Source: Arcobacter nitrofigilis DSM 7299 | Lineage (GTDB): Bacteria > Campylobacterota > Campylobacteria > Campylobacterales > Arcobacteraceae | DNA: 64,000 nucleotides | Direction of reading: 5' to 3' | Assembly (NCBI RefSeq): GCF_000092245.1 | Contig: NC_014166.1 | Coordinates: 1,674,001-1,738,000, forward strand | In this document: in pieces, positions 17,897 to 25,913 of the stretch | Layout of the letters: the number at the start of each line of letters is the position of its first letter | Position numbering within the stretch: the stretch's first letter is position 1 | Program-made: the position numbers and the translations under genes | Notes under the pieces: model-generated | Seen by the model: the letters and a program-made list of their open reading frames with translations, nothing else | What the model was told of the DNA's origin: nothing | Database searches by the model: none

Positions 17897-19040
17897 ACCT
17901 AAAAATTATCCGACTAACTATAAAAATATTTATTATTATATTTCTATTAAAACCAATAAAAAAGTATATTTTGGAAGATATTATGAAAATAAAAAACAAA
18001 AAACTATTTCTTTGGGTTCTTCTTTAAATATTGCTAAAAAGAAAATGAATCTTATTAAAAAAGGTATTTCTAAAAAAGATTCTTCTTTGATAGTTTATAA
18101 CAAAGAAGTTTTAAAAAAATATGATAAGGAATCTATAGAAGTTCTTTATTTTGAGTATATAGACATTGAGGGTAAAAAATGGAGTACACAAGAGCTTAAA
18201 ACTAAAAAATCTAGGTTTAAAAGATGGATATTACCACATTTTGGAAAAATGAATATACATGATGTTAGATATTCACATATTCAAAAGTTTATAAACGATA
18301 TAGATGATAAAAAACTTTTAGCAAGAAAAACTCAAGAAAATCTAAAATCTAGTATTCAATCTTTTTTTAAATTCTGTATAAAAGAGGGTTATTTAAATAC
18401 TGGAAATCCTGCACAATATGTTGATATTAAAGCCTATGATAATCATGTACCTATGACTTTAACTTTAGAGCAAATTATAAGATTTTATCAAACTATTATT
18501 GATATAGATTGTCATTCATCACCTAATCAATCGGCTAATTTAGATAATAGAAAAAAAAGATTAATGTTAATTCTTATGATTCATGGTAGAAGATGGAATG
18601 AAGCTCAAAATCTATGTTGGTCTGAGATAGATTTTATTTCAAATTTATATATTATTCCTGCTCATAAGTCAAAAACTAAAAAAACCCAAAAACATAAAAT
18701 GACTGACTTCTTAAGACTTGAATTAATGGAATTAAAAGTTATATCAAAAGAGGGTGAGGATTTTTTATTCATTAATCCACAAACAAAAAAGCCTTATTCT
18801 TCAATAAATACATTTTTTAAAACTATCAAAAAGAAAGCAGATATCCCTAAAACTTTTAGATGTCAAGATTTTAGACATGTAGTAGGGACTGTCGCATATC
18901 AAAACTTAGGTATACCACTAGAAAATATAAGAGATGTACTTGCACATGGTTCAGTTACAACAACTGAAATATATAGTGATAAAGATAGTTTAAACAGTAG
19001 AAAAGTTTTAACTTCTTTATTCGAAATGTTTGGATTTTAA
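17889..19040 (+). CDS. int: phage integrase, tyrosine recombinase
   Basis: Catalyses site-specific insertion at tRNA-fMet. An N-terminal arm-binding region (YYISIKTNKKVYFGRYY, with a KKQKTISLGS turn) is followed by a SAM-like core-binding domain (residues ~85-170) and the catalytic domain. Visible catalytic residues are Arg in HGRRWNEAQ, Lys in KSKTKK, QDFRH (the first histidine of the usual HxLRH is Gln), HG in LAHGSVTTTEIYS and its Tyr. I take the ATG at 17889, overlapping the previous stop; in-frame codons at 17862 and 17877 are alternatives. 383 aa. Confidence 0.9.
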   Translation: MTRPKNYPTNYKNIYYYISIKTNKKVYFGRYYENKKQKTISLGSSLNIAKKKMNLIKKGISKKDSSLIVYNKEVLKKYDKESIEVLYFEYIDIEGKKWSTQELKTKKSRFKRWILPHFGKMNIHDVRYSHIQKFINDIDDKKLLARKTQENLKSSIQSFFKFCIKEGYLNTGNPAQYVDIKAYDNHVPMTLTLEQIIRFYQTIIDIDCHSSPNQSANLDNRKKRLMLILMIHGRRWNEAQNLCWSEIDFISNLYIIPAHKSKTKKTQKHKMTDFLRLELMELKVISKEGEDFLFINPQTKKPYSSINTFFKTIKKKADIPKTFRCQDFRHVVGTVAYQNLGIPLENIRDVLAHGSVTTTEIYSDKDSLNSRKVLTSLFEMFGF

Positions 19041-19041
19041 C

Positions 19042-19347
19042 ATGAGCAATGTTTTTAGAACTGGCTTTATACATATTACAAAAGAACAAGCTATTGAAGC
19101 ATTTTATAATCAAGAAAATTTATTTGTTTCTTTTAATTGTTCTCATATTTTTACTCAAGTTAATTTTGAAACTAAATTGTTAAATATGAATCTTGATACA
19201 GAATTTGTACAATGCTTTAATTTAGTAAAAATGAAACAAGTTTTCCCACATAAATTAAATGATACTTTTTTCTATATAGAAGAACCAAAACCCGTTGAAG
19301 TTATTGATAATCAATTAACTTTTAATTTTAGTGACTGTCCAGGATAA
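19042..19347 (+). CDS. hypothetical phage protein downstream of integrase
   Basis: 101 aa, not recognised. The ATG at 19042 lies one base after the integrase stop. The protein is beta-rich with paired aromatic residues (LFVSFNCSHIFTQVNFETKLLNM) and ends in LTFNFSDCPG. Its last codons run into the right GTGACTG repeat cluster. Possibly an excision or accessory factor; no evidence beyond position. Confidence 0.55.
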   Translation: MSNVFRTGFIHITKEQAIEAFYNQENLFVSFNCSHIFTQVNFETKLLNMNLDTEFVQCFNLVKMKQVFPHKLNDTFFYIEEPKPVEVIDNQLTFNFSDCPG

Positions 19348-19389
19348 AAATGTGACTTGGCAGCATAATAAATTTTGTGACTGATCCTG
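19329..19389. repeat. right cluster of GTGACTG repeats
   Basis: Cores at 19331 (GTGACTG), 19352 (GTGACTT) and 19377 (GTGACTG), spacing 21 and 25, in the same orientation as the left cluster. AATAAATTTTGTGACTGATC at 19367-19386 is identical to 15850-15869. Together the clusters bracket the whole lysogeny region. Confidence 0.7.
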
Positions 19390-19472
19390 GTATTAATTTT
19401 TATATAAATTTTCATTTGAATTTTTATATAAGGGTTAAAACCTTAAAAAATGAATACAAAAAAGGAAAGAAA

Positions 19473-19874
19473 ATGGCAGATAATAAAAAAGAATTAAGTC
19501 AAGATGAATTGATAGCACAAGCAGTTGCACAAGCAAATAAACAATTTGAACTTAAACAAGCACAAAGAGAAACTAATAAGGTTGTTATTGGTGCAAGGGT
19601 TCAAGAACTTATTTTAAAAGAGGGTTCTCCAATTATTGATAAAGAAACTAAACAACAAAAAATTGGTCCTGATGGTGTAGCACTTTGTTATCCAAATAAA
19701 CATTTTGTAAAACTTGAGGCTATGGGTGTATCTATTGAAACAGAGATTTCAAAAGTAAATTTTGAAACTCTAGAAGAACATAAAACATATCTTTGTGAGG
19801 GTCATATTGGTTTAGTTAAAAAATTTGGAAATGATTTTATAGAACCAATATTTAGACATTTTACAAGAATTTAG
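19473..19874 (+). CDS. probable phage single-stranded-DNA-binding protein (OB-fold-like)
   Basis: 133 aa. The ATG at 19473 has a strong leader (AAAAAAGGAAAGAAA) nearly identical to that of the gene at 27617. Residues 1-38 are a Gln/Ala/Lys-rich helix. Residues 38-133 show a run of strands (NKVVIGARVQELIL, KHFVKLEAMGVSIETEIS, KTYLCEGHIGLVKKFG, DFIEPIFRHFTRI) compatible with a five-stranded OB barrel. Position before a rolling-circle Rep fits an ssDNA binder such as gpV of filamentous phages. No sequence match is claimed. Confidence 0.5.
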   Translation: MADNKKELSQDELIAQAVAQANKQFELKQAQRETNKVVIGARVQELILKEGSPIIDKETKQQKIGPDGVALCYPNKHFVKLEAMGVSIETEISKVNFETLEEHKTYLCEGHIGLVKKFGNDFIEPIFRHFTRI

Positions 19875-19899
19875 TATTTAGGCTTTTGCCTATTTACTA
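19872..19899 (+). terminator. hairpin after the putative SSB gene
   Basis: Imperfect inverted repeat TAGTA-tt-TAGGC / GCCTA-tt-TACTA around a TTTT loop, overlapping the stop codon. There is no clear T run, so it could be an mRNA-stabilising structure instead of a terminator. Confidence 0.45.
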
Positions 19900-20263
19900 A
19901 GAATTGAAAAAGGCACACAAGAAACATTTTATTTTTTACTACGAATTTTTTAATATGTGATGTTTTTCTTTTGTGTCTCTTTGAATTCTATTTTTGCCAT
20001 TTTGTGAGGGCTTGCCCGAACTTGTAAAGGTAGAATTTAATTGTTTTTATTTACTTTCTGAAAGTTTTGATTCTAGTTTGATTCTTTTTTAAAGAATATA
20101 TGTGCTAGACGGTTAATTATCAAAAGTAAAATTTGTTTGAGGATAACGGACGCAATTAATTTAAATTCTAATGTTTTTGCATAAGAGAAAATCAATGTAA
20201 AAATAGAAGATTGAATTTGCCCCTAAACCGATAAAGAAAAGTTTTGATTTTAAGGAGATTATT
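19875..20263 (+). other. 389-base non-coding region upstream of the replication genes, candidate origin
   Basis: No open frame with a start and Shine-Dalgarno is seen. The region holds the hairpin at its left end, TGAGGGCTTGCCCGAA at 20005-20020 (a GGGC/GCCC mini-hairpin repeated exactly at 27079-27094) and a GC-richer patch at 20109-20155 in otherwise AT-rich DNA. It is the largest gap of the phage and lies before the PAPS-reductase/rep genes, so it is the best candidate for a replication origin or a structured leader RNA. Confidence 0.45.
20005..20020. repeat. TGAGGGCTTGCCCGAA hairpin repeat, copy 1
   Basis: 16 bases identical to 27079-27094. The core GGGCTTGCCC can form a short hairpin with a 2-4 base loop. 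GC-rich islands of this kind are rare in this genome. Confidence 0.6.
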
Positions 20264-20485
20264 TTGAGTTATCGTGAAATGAGAATATTAGAAGAGTATG
20301 GAAGTGAAGAGGCTTATTTTGAATCTTTTTCTCCTAGAGATTTTGATTTTAAAGAATCTGATTTATATGTTCCTCTTAAGATTAAAAGAAAAAAAATAAA
20401 AAATAAAAATAAAAAATATATTTCTAAAGAAATTTTTCAAATGAAAGAAGATAAAAAGGCTTTTTATGTTCAATACAATAACTAA
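20264..20485 (+). CDS. hypothetical phage protein, 73 aa
   Basis: Starts with TTG at 20264; AAGGAG at 20252-20257 decides the start. Acidic N-terminal half, very basic Lys-rich centre (KIKRKKIKNKNKKYISK), which could bind nucleic acid. It overlaps the PAPS-reductase-like gene by 20 bases. Not recognised. Confidence 0.6.
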   Translation: MSYREMRILEEYGSEEAYFESFSPRDFDFKESDLYVPLKIKRKKIKNKNKKYISKEIFQMKEDKKAFYVQYNN

Positions 20486-21602
20486 TAAAAATAAAACAAC
20501 ATATGAAGAATTAAAGCAAAAACAATCTTGGTCTTTGTGGAAAAAAGTTGAGCATACAAGAAAAAGAATAAGAGAATTTGTACAATTTACTAATGGTAAA
20601 GCTTATTTGTCTTTTAGTGGTGGTCTTGATTCTACTGTTTTACTTCATATTGCAAGATTGGATTATCCTGATATTGTTGCAGTCTTTTGTAATACAACAA
20701 ATGAAGACCCTGAAATATTAAAATTTGTTAGAACTGTTGATAATGTTAAGACTTTATATCCAAAAATGAAATTAAAAGAAGTTATCTCAAAATATGGTTT
20801 TCCTTTTGTTTCAAAAAAAGTTAGTAGGTCAATTACTGATTTAAGAAATCCACATAAAGATAATCCAAATATTAGGAATTTATATTTGACTGGTTATAAC
20901 AGAAAGGGTATTTTTGCACCCTCTTGGAAACTTGCAAAAAAATGGTATTTTTTAATGGATAAAGAAGTTACAAAGTTTGATATTACTTCAATTTGTTGTG
21001 ATATTTTAAAAAAAGAACCTATGAAAAGATTTCAAAAAGAAACGGGTTTATTTCCAATTGTTGGTACTACAGCAGATGAGGGTCAAGATAGAGAGTTAAA
21101 TTATATTAAGTATGGTTGTAATATTTATGATAGTAAGAAACCTAAATCTAGACCTCTTTCAATTTGGACTAATCAAGATGTATGGGATTATATTAAAATT
21201 AATGATTTAAATTATTGTTCTTTATATAATGACTTTGTCTCAGTTGATGGAATTTTTGTTAAAGGAGAGGCTCGTACGGGTTGTGTTGCTTGTGGTATGG
21301 GTTGTTCTTTAGAAGATGTTAATAGATTTGATTCTTTAAAGTATAGAAATCCTAAATATTATAAAAATATTATGAGCTATACAAATAATGGTGTTACATT
21401 TGAAGAGGCTTTTAAACATACTTTTGTTTCTTTTTCTGATTTTAATACAAAAGAAAATTATTTAAAGTTTTTAAATAATGCCTTATCAGATTTAAATGGT
21501 TGTAATGTTGATTTTCATTCTACACCAGTATATAAGGAAATGCAAGAAAAAAACATTAGTCCCCTTGCTGGATTAACAAGGGGGTCTAAGTGGGACATTT
21601 AG
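20466..21602 (+). CDS. phage PAPS-reductase-family (PP-loop ATPase) protein
   Basis: 378 aa. The PP-loop pyrophosphatase motif SGGLDSTVLL is near residue 48, followed by PDIVAVFCNTT, the ICCDILKKEP segment and a C-terminal cysteine cluster CVACGMGC. This is the phosphoadenosine-phosphosulfate reductase / DndC-like superfamily, members of which occur in phages. Here it lies in a replication operon, immediately before rep (13-base overlap), so a nucleic-acid or nucleotide thiolation or anti-defence role is as plausible as sulfate reduction. Substrate unknown. Confidence 0.85.
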   Translation: MFNTITNKNKTTYEELKQKQSWSLWKKVEHTRKRIREFVQFTNGKAYLSFSGGLDSTVLLHIARLDYPDIVAVFCNTTNEDPEILKFVRTVDNVKTLYPKMKLKEVISKYGFPFVSKKVSRSITDLRNPHKDNPNIRNLYLTGYNRKGIFAPSWKLAKKWYFLMDKEVTKFDITSICCDILKKEPMKRFQKETGLFPIVGTTADEGQDRELNYIKYGCNIYDSKKPKSRPLSIWTNQDVWDYIKINDLNYCSLYNDFVSVDGIFVKGEARTGCVACGMGCSLEDVNRFDSLKYRNPKYYKNIMSYTNNGVTFEEAFKHTFVSFSDFNTKENYLKFLNNALSDLNGCNVDFHSTPVYKEMQEKNISPLAGLTRGSKWDI

Positions 21603-22981
21603 GAAATTTAAAAATTACAGTTTTAAATGATTTAGTAGATACATTAAAGCTACATTTTTATTCATCAGATTTATCAGATGAAAAGGAACTTGAAGATTAT
21701 AATAAAATTGTTTCTTCATTTTGTGATATAAAATCTGAAGCTATGCAAATAAAAAATGCAGATAATCAAAAAAGATTTATATCGCATGAATTTCATGGTT
21801 ATAAATTTCGTGTTATGGCAACTGCTCAAAATAATTTTAATGTAGTTATTCAAAATGGTGATGTCTCAATATCACTTTTAAAACATTCAGTTAAACATAA
21901 TAATCCTTTAATTAAAGTAGAGTTTAGAGCAGAATTTCTTTGCAGATATGGTTATATAAAAGCAATCCAATCAGTTAAAAATCTTATTCAAAATTTCCTA
22001 TTAAATTATCATGTAAAAGTTAGTGAAATACACCTTGCAAAAGATATACAAGGTTATGAGTTTTGTACTTTTGATTTTCATAGAGTAAAAACACTTTCAA
22101 AAACTAAAACAATATTTCATAATGATATTTCATCTGAATATTATTTCGGTAATCGTTTTACTGGTTTTTCAGTAGGTAAGGGCGACGAAATGCTAAGAGT
22201 TTATAATAAAACAGTAGAAATCACTCAAAAGAAACAAAAAGCATTTATAGAGGTTCTTAAGTGGGCTAATAATCCTGATTTTGATAATAAAAAAAATGTA
22301 TGGCGTTTAGAATTTCAATTAAGAAGAGAAAGGCTTAAATATTTACTTGGTAATGATGGTCTTTTAGATTCTCTTGATAATGTCCTTAAATCTATATCTA
22401 ATCTTTGGAATTATTGTATCAATAGATTTGTTCATAAAAATTTATCTAATACAGAAGTTCAAGAACAAATAACACAAATGAAAATATTAAAAAATGGTAC
22501 TTTTAAATATTTATCAGCTGAAACATTAAGAAAAAGGTTTCAAAGAGCAGATACTTCTATTGTATGGGATAGTATTCAAACATTTGAGGGTAATGTTGGA
22601 TATGAACTCCAAAAGGTAAAAGATATTAAAAAACCTGAGGTACAGTATGTTAAAAATGCTTTTAAAGCCATAATATCAACTTTTGTAAAACTAAAAAGAG
22701 GGGATTTTAATTCCCATGAACTCACAGAAATATTACTTGAAGCAGATAGAGAGCAACGAGAAAAAACAGATATAAATATTATTGATAATGCAAGATTAAA
22801 AGCCTTAGATTATATGAGCCATGCAAAAGTATTTTATGAAAAAACTGGGATTATAGAAGATGGATTTGATAAATTTAATAAAGACTTAGCAAATAATCTA
22901 CAACAAACATTCGCATTAATAGAAAATGAACCATCAACTATTTTAACTTTTGAACAATTCCAAAAAAGGTTGATAGCATGA
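21590..22981 (+). CDS. phage replication initiation protein, rolling-circle type (Rep_trans-like)
   Basis: 463 aa, GTG start preceded by AGGGGG. The middle block (YYFGNRFTGFSVGKGDEMLRVYNKT, then VWRLEFQLRRERLKYLL, each under 26 residues in the protein) follows the replication initiation factor pattern FtgF-iG...lriYdKt...RvEfqlrr, known from RstA of CTX-type phages and rolling-circle plasmids. The C-terminal ~170 residues are helical and unknown. It indicates replication through a single-stranded intermediate. It overlaps the next small gene by 4 bases. Confidence 0.85.
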   Translation: MGHLGNLKITVLNDLVDTLKLHFYSSDLSDEKELEDYNKIVSSFCDIKSEAMQIKNADNQKRFISHEFHGYKFRVMATAQNNFNVVIQNGDVSISLLKHSVKHNNPLIKVEFRAEFLCRYGYIKAIQSVKNLIQNFLLNYHVKVSEIHLAKDIQGYEFCTFDFHRVKTLSKTKTIFHNDISSEYYFGNRFTGFSVGKGDEMLRVYNKTVEITQKKQKAFIEVLKWANNPDFDNKKNVWRLEFQLRRERLKYLLGNDGLLDSLDNVLKSISNLWNYCINRFVHKNLSNTEVQEQITQMKILKNGTFKYLSAETLRKRFQRADTSIVWDSIQTFEGNVGYELQKVKDIKKPEVQYVKNAFKAIISTFVKLKRGDFNSHELTEILLEADREQREKTDINIIDNARLKALDYMSHAKVFYEKTGIIEDGFDKFNKDLANNLQQTFALIENEPSTILTFEQFQKRLIA

Positions 22982-23175
22982 GTTTATATCTTCCACTTAC
23001 AAAAATTCAACATGAGATAATAGTCGCTATTTCTGAACTTATTTATATAAGAGAAAGTGAACCAAACAATAATAAAAAAACAAATATAAATGCTTTTAAA
23101 ATCTCAAAACATATCAATAGAGATTATAAAACAGTTAGAACAAATCTTAAAAAATTAAAGGAGATAAGATGTTAA
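22978..23175 (+). CDS. small winged-helix-like phage protein
   Basis: 65 aa. The C-terminal half reads like a helix-turn-helix (INAFKISKHINRDYKTVRTNLKKL). Coupled to rep by an ATGA overlap and to the lysozyme gene by a 7-base overlap. It may regulate rep or late genes. Confidence 0.6.
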   Translation: MSLYLPLTKIQHEIIVAISELIYIRESEPNNNKKTNINAFKISKHINRDYKTVRTNLKKLKEIRC

Positions 23176-23585
23176 TGGATAGAACTGAAAGAATGTTAAT
23201 TAAACATGAGGGATTACAAACTAAGGTTTATACTTGCCCTGCAAATAAATTAACTATTGGTGTAGGTAGGAATTTAGAAGATAGAGGTATCACAAAAAAA
23301 GAAGCTTTATATCTTTTGAATAACGACATAGTTGAATGTCATAATAAATTATCTTTAGAATTACCTTTTTATGATTCTTTAGATGATGTTAGGCAAGAAG
23401 TGTTAATAAATATGTGTTTTCAATTAGGTTTTACGGGATTTTCAAAATTTAAAAAGACTTTGAAATATATTAATGATTTTGATTTTGAAAAAGCTTCAAA
23501 AGAAATGCTTAATTCTTTATGGGCAAAACAAACTCCAAATAGAGCAAATGAATTAGCACAAATCTTAAGAAAGGGGGAATATTAA
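23169..23585 (+). CDS. phage lysozyme (endolysin), T4-like muramidase
   Basis: 138 aa, glycoside hydrolase 24 pattern. Catalytic Glu is in HEGL (residue 15), Thr in LTIGVGR, both at T4 spacing. The middle residue of the E-D-T triad is Cys (VYTCPANKLT), a natural variant seen in other phage lysozymes. No signal peptide or SAR helix, so release would need a holin; the small membrane proteins at 23587 and 29617 are candidates. An in-frame ATG at 23175 is an alternative start. Confidence 0.9.
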   Translation: MLMDRTERMLIKHEGLQTKVYTCPANKLTIGVGRNLEDRGITKKEALYLLNNDIVECHNKLSLELPFYDSLDDVRQEVLINMCFQLGFTGFSKFKKTLKYINDFDFEKASKEMLNSLWAKQTPNRANELAQILRKGEY

Positions 23586-23586
23586 A

Positions 23587-23787
23587 ATGTGGCAATCATT
23601 ATTAATTGATTTAGGTATTACTTTAGTTAAAAAATATATTAATTCTAGTGAATCTAAAAAAGATGATAAAGTTTTAGAACTTGTTCAAACTGGTGCAAAT
23701 TATTTAGCTAATAAGCCAAATAATACTGTTAGTACAAATACTGCTGTTTCATTAAAAAATGAATCTATGCGTAAGATACAAGGTTAA
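23587..23787 (+). CDS. small phage protein, possible holin or minor structural protein
   Basis: 66 aa, 1 base after the lysozyme gene. Residues 1-17 are moderately hydrophobic and amphipathic (MWQSLLIDLGITLVKKYI), the rest polar. A holin role is suggested by position only. Confidence 0.55.
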   Translation: MWQSLLIDLGITLVKKYINSSESKKDDKVLELVQTGANYLANKPNNTVSTNTAVSLKNESMRKIQG

Positions 23788-23790
23788 TTT

Positions 23791-24876
23791 ATGTCTGGTT
23801 ATTACGATAAATACGGCGGTAATCCATCATATATTGAAGTAACTGCGGGAAATTCCTCTCTAACCACTACTTATGGAAGTGGTGGCTGGGGGAATGGTGC
23901 TTATATTAAAGAATATGAAAGACCAGTATTTAAACCATTATTTCAAGATGTTAATTTGTTTGACCCTAATAAACATAGGGCGTATTTAGTTAATCCTAAT
24001 CGATATAGTCCTTATGCTGAAACTTCTAATTATAGTAATTATTATAATAATTATCCTAGAAGTTTTGATAGAACTAAAATAGAACTTGTGACAGTTGAAA
24101 AAGACGGTAAAAAATATACAACATTGTCACCTAATACTATTGATTATTTAAAAAAAGCTGATGAAGTCTTTGCTCAAAGAGTTGTTTGGCTACAAAGACA
24201 AAAAGAGTATATGCAATCTTATTATAATAATCTTCCACAATTTCAACAAGAAGTTGATGGAAAAGAGATTATTAAACATATTAATGAGTGTGATTCTTTA
24301 ATTAATCAGGCTGAAAATTCATTTGCTAATTTTGTTGGTGGTTTTGCTGATTCTTTAGTTGATTTAAATAGACCTTTTCTTTATGAAGATGGAAATAATA
24401 GTTATCCAGTTTCTGTTGGTAATTTTTCTCCATACGAATTAGATGAAATGATTAATGATATTTTTGGAAATGTTACTGGTGATAATTTTATACCTATTGC
24501 TAATAAAAATATTTATGAAGCAAAAGAGGAAACTTCATGTTGTTTAAAATATTGTTCAAATAAAGATTATTTTCGTATGAAAGATGTTTCTTATCAAGAT
24601 TCTCAACAAAAGATTAATGATGATAAAGAATTTGAAAAATACAAAAATAGTGATTTTTATGAGCCTTATTCTCCTCCTCCATCTTATCAACAAATAAATA
24701 TTAATCAATACATGCAAATGTATCAGCAAGGTATGGCAATAGTAAATAGTCCAATAAACTATTTATTTGATAAATTAAAACCTTATATTGATGGTTTAAG
24801 TGGTTCTACTTCTTGGGTTAAATATAAGATAACAGCACAAAATAATAATATAAATATAGATTTAGATTTTAGATAG
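23791..24876 (+). CDS. phage structural-type protein of unknown family
   Basis: 361 aa, unrecognised. The N-terminal 100 residues are rich in Tyr, Asn, Gly and Pro (YDKYGGNPSYIEV, YSNYYNNYPRSF). Residues 110-180 are helical. A cysteine cluster (CCLKYC) is near residue 250, followed by a proline- and tyrosine-rich stretch (YEPYSPPPSYQQINI) and a helical C terminus. No membrane helix or ATPase motif. Start by ATG 3 bases after the previous stop; weak Shine-Dalgarno (AAGGTT). It opens the block between lysozyme and fibre, where virion proteins are expected. Confidence 0.6.
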   Translation: MSGYYDKYGGNPSYIEVTAGNSSLTTTYGSGGWGNGAYIKEYERPVFKPLFQDVNLFDPNKHRAYLVNPNRYSPYAETSNYSNYYNNYPRSFDRTKIELVTVEKDGKKYTTLSPNTIDYLKKADEVFAQRVVWLQRQKEYMQSYYNNLPQFQQEVDGKEIIKHINECDSLINQAENSFANFVGGFADSLVDLNRPFLYEDGNNSYPVSVGNFSPYELDEMINDIFGNVTGDNFIPIANKNIYEAKEETSCCLKYCSNKDYFRMKDVSYQDSQQKINDDKEFEKYKNSDFYEPYSPPPSYQQININQYMQMYQQGMAIVNSPINYLFDKLKPYIDGLSGSTSWVKYKITAQNNNINIDLDFR

Positions 24877-24888
24877 AAAGGAGAAAAA

Positions 24889-25056
24889 ATGGCAGAAAAT
24901 ATAGGCGGTTCATGTGAAGAACTTCTACAAACAATGGTTGAAAAATTAACAACTATAAGTGATTCTTTACATGATATAAAAGATAGTAATAAAAAAATCA
25001 GTGAAGTAATGAATAAAATAAATACTTTTATTTCAAGCGAGGTGAGTAATGGCTGA
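24889..25056 (+). CDS. small coiled-coil phage protein, 55 aa
   Basis: ATG at 24889 preceded by AAAGGAG. Entirely helical with heptad-like hydrophobics (LLQTMVEKLTTISDSLHDIK). It overlaps the next gene by 8 bases, which supports real expression. Function unknown. Confidence 0.65.
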   Translation: MAENIGGSCEELLQTMVEKLTTISDSLHDIKDSNKKISEVMNKINTFISSEVSNG

Positions 25057-25900
25057 TGCAGTATTCGTATTAAGTGCAAAAAATGGTAAGGTTTTAACAC
25101 CTGATAACGATAATTATGTTAAAAATGTTGATAATGTTTACTCTAACATTAATTTAAAAGGTGAAAATTTCGGTTCAATTAATTTTGATAGAAATAAGTT
25201 ACCAAGTGATATTGAATTAAGTTTACCTCCAGTTGCTCCTGAATCACCGGGGGGAAATGGTCTTTTGCAAAACATGAAAAAAAATAGTGATACAGTTGCT
25301 AAAAGTATGAATAATGTTGCTGAAGTTTTACATACAAGTAATATTGTAGGTCAAAGACAAGTTCAAGCAGTTGAAAATATGGCAAATAGTATAACTTCTG
25401 CAATGAGTTTAATTGCAAATGTTTTAAGTATTGCTAATAATCATAAAGATATTGGTAATAAACTTCAAAATTATCATAATAATATTCAAACTCAAAAAAA
25501 CTTTTTACAAATAGATAAATTAGAATTTGATTCAAAACCTTTATCTAATATAGTAGATGTAAATGGAAATCCAGTAATTCCAAGACAAGAAAAAGTAAAA
25601 GCAAATGTAAATCAAAATGAATATCATGATTTTAATAAAAATGGTACTGAAAATTTAAAAGATACAAGCAATAATCGTATAGCCCCAAGAATGGCTAAGG
25701 CTCGTTACCATGAAGAAAAGGCACAAGATGAAGAAAGAATGAATAAATTTGATTGGGGAAATCATTTGGATTCTCTTACGGGTGCTAGTGATGAAATTAA
25801 TAATCATGGTAGTAATTTACTTGATGAAATTATAAATATGCATAGCTTAGATGAAGATTCTATTAAAAAAATAGATGATGAAATAAAAAAAATAAACTAG
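25049..25900 (+). CDS. phage structural-type protein of unknown family
   Basis: 283 aa. The N-terminal 70 residues are beta-like and end in a PPVAPESPGG linker. Residues 75-150 are a long helix with hydrophobic spacing (VAKSMNNVAEVLHTSN, SMSLIANVLSIA in part), probably a coiled coil or membrane-apposed helix. The C-terminal part is polar and charged. GAGGTG precedes the ATG at close range. Same operon as 23791-27454. Confidence 0.6.
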   Translation: MADAVFVLSAKNGKVLTPDNDNYVKNVDNVYSNINLKGENFGSINFDRNKLPSDIELSLPPVAPESPGGNGLLQNMKKNSDTVAKSMNNVAEVLHTSNIVGQRQVQAVENMANSITSAMSLIANVLSIANNHKDIGNKLQNYHNNIQTQKNFLQIDKLEFDSKPLSNIVDVNGNPVIPRQEKVKANVNQNEYHDFNKNGTENLKDTSNNRIAPRMAKARYHEEKAQDEERMNKFDWGNHLDSLTGASDEINNHGSNLLDEIINMHSLDEDSIKKIDDEIKKIN

Positions 25901-25913
25901 GGAGATATAAATA

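Noticed and set aside
15846-19386. IS21-family insertion sequence suggested by spaced terminal repeats
   Set aside because: Repeats are in direct, not inverted, orientation and no IstA/IstB-type transposase lies between them.
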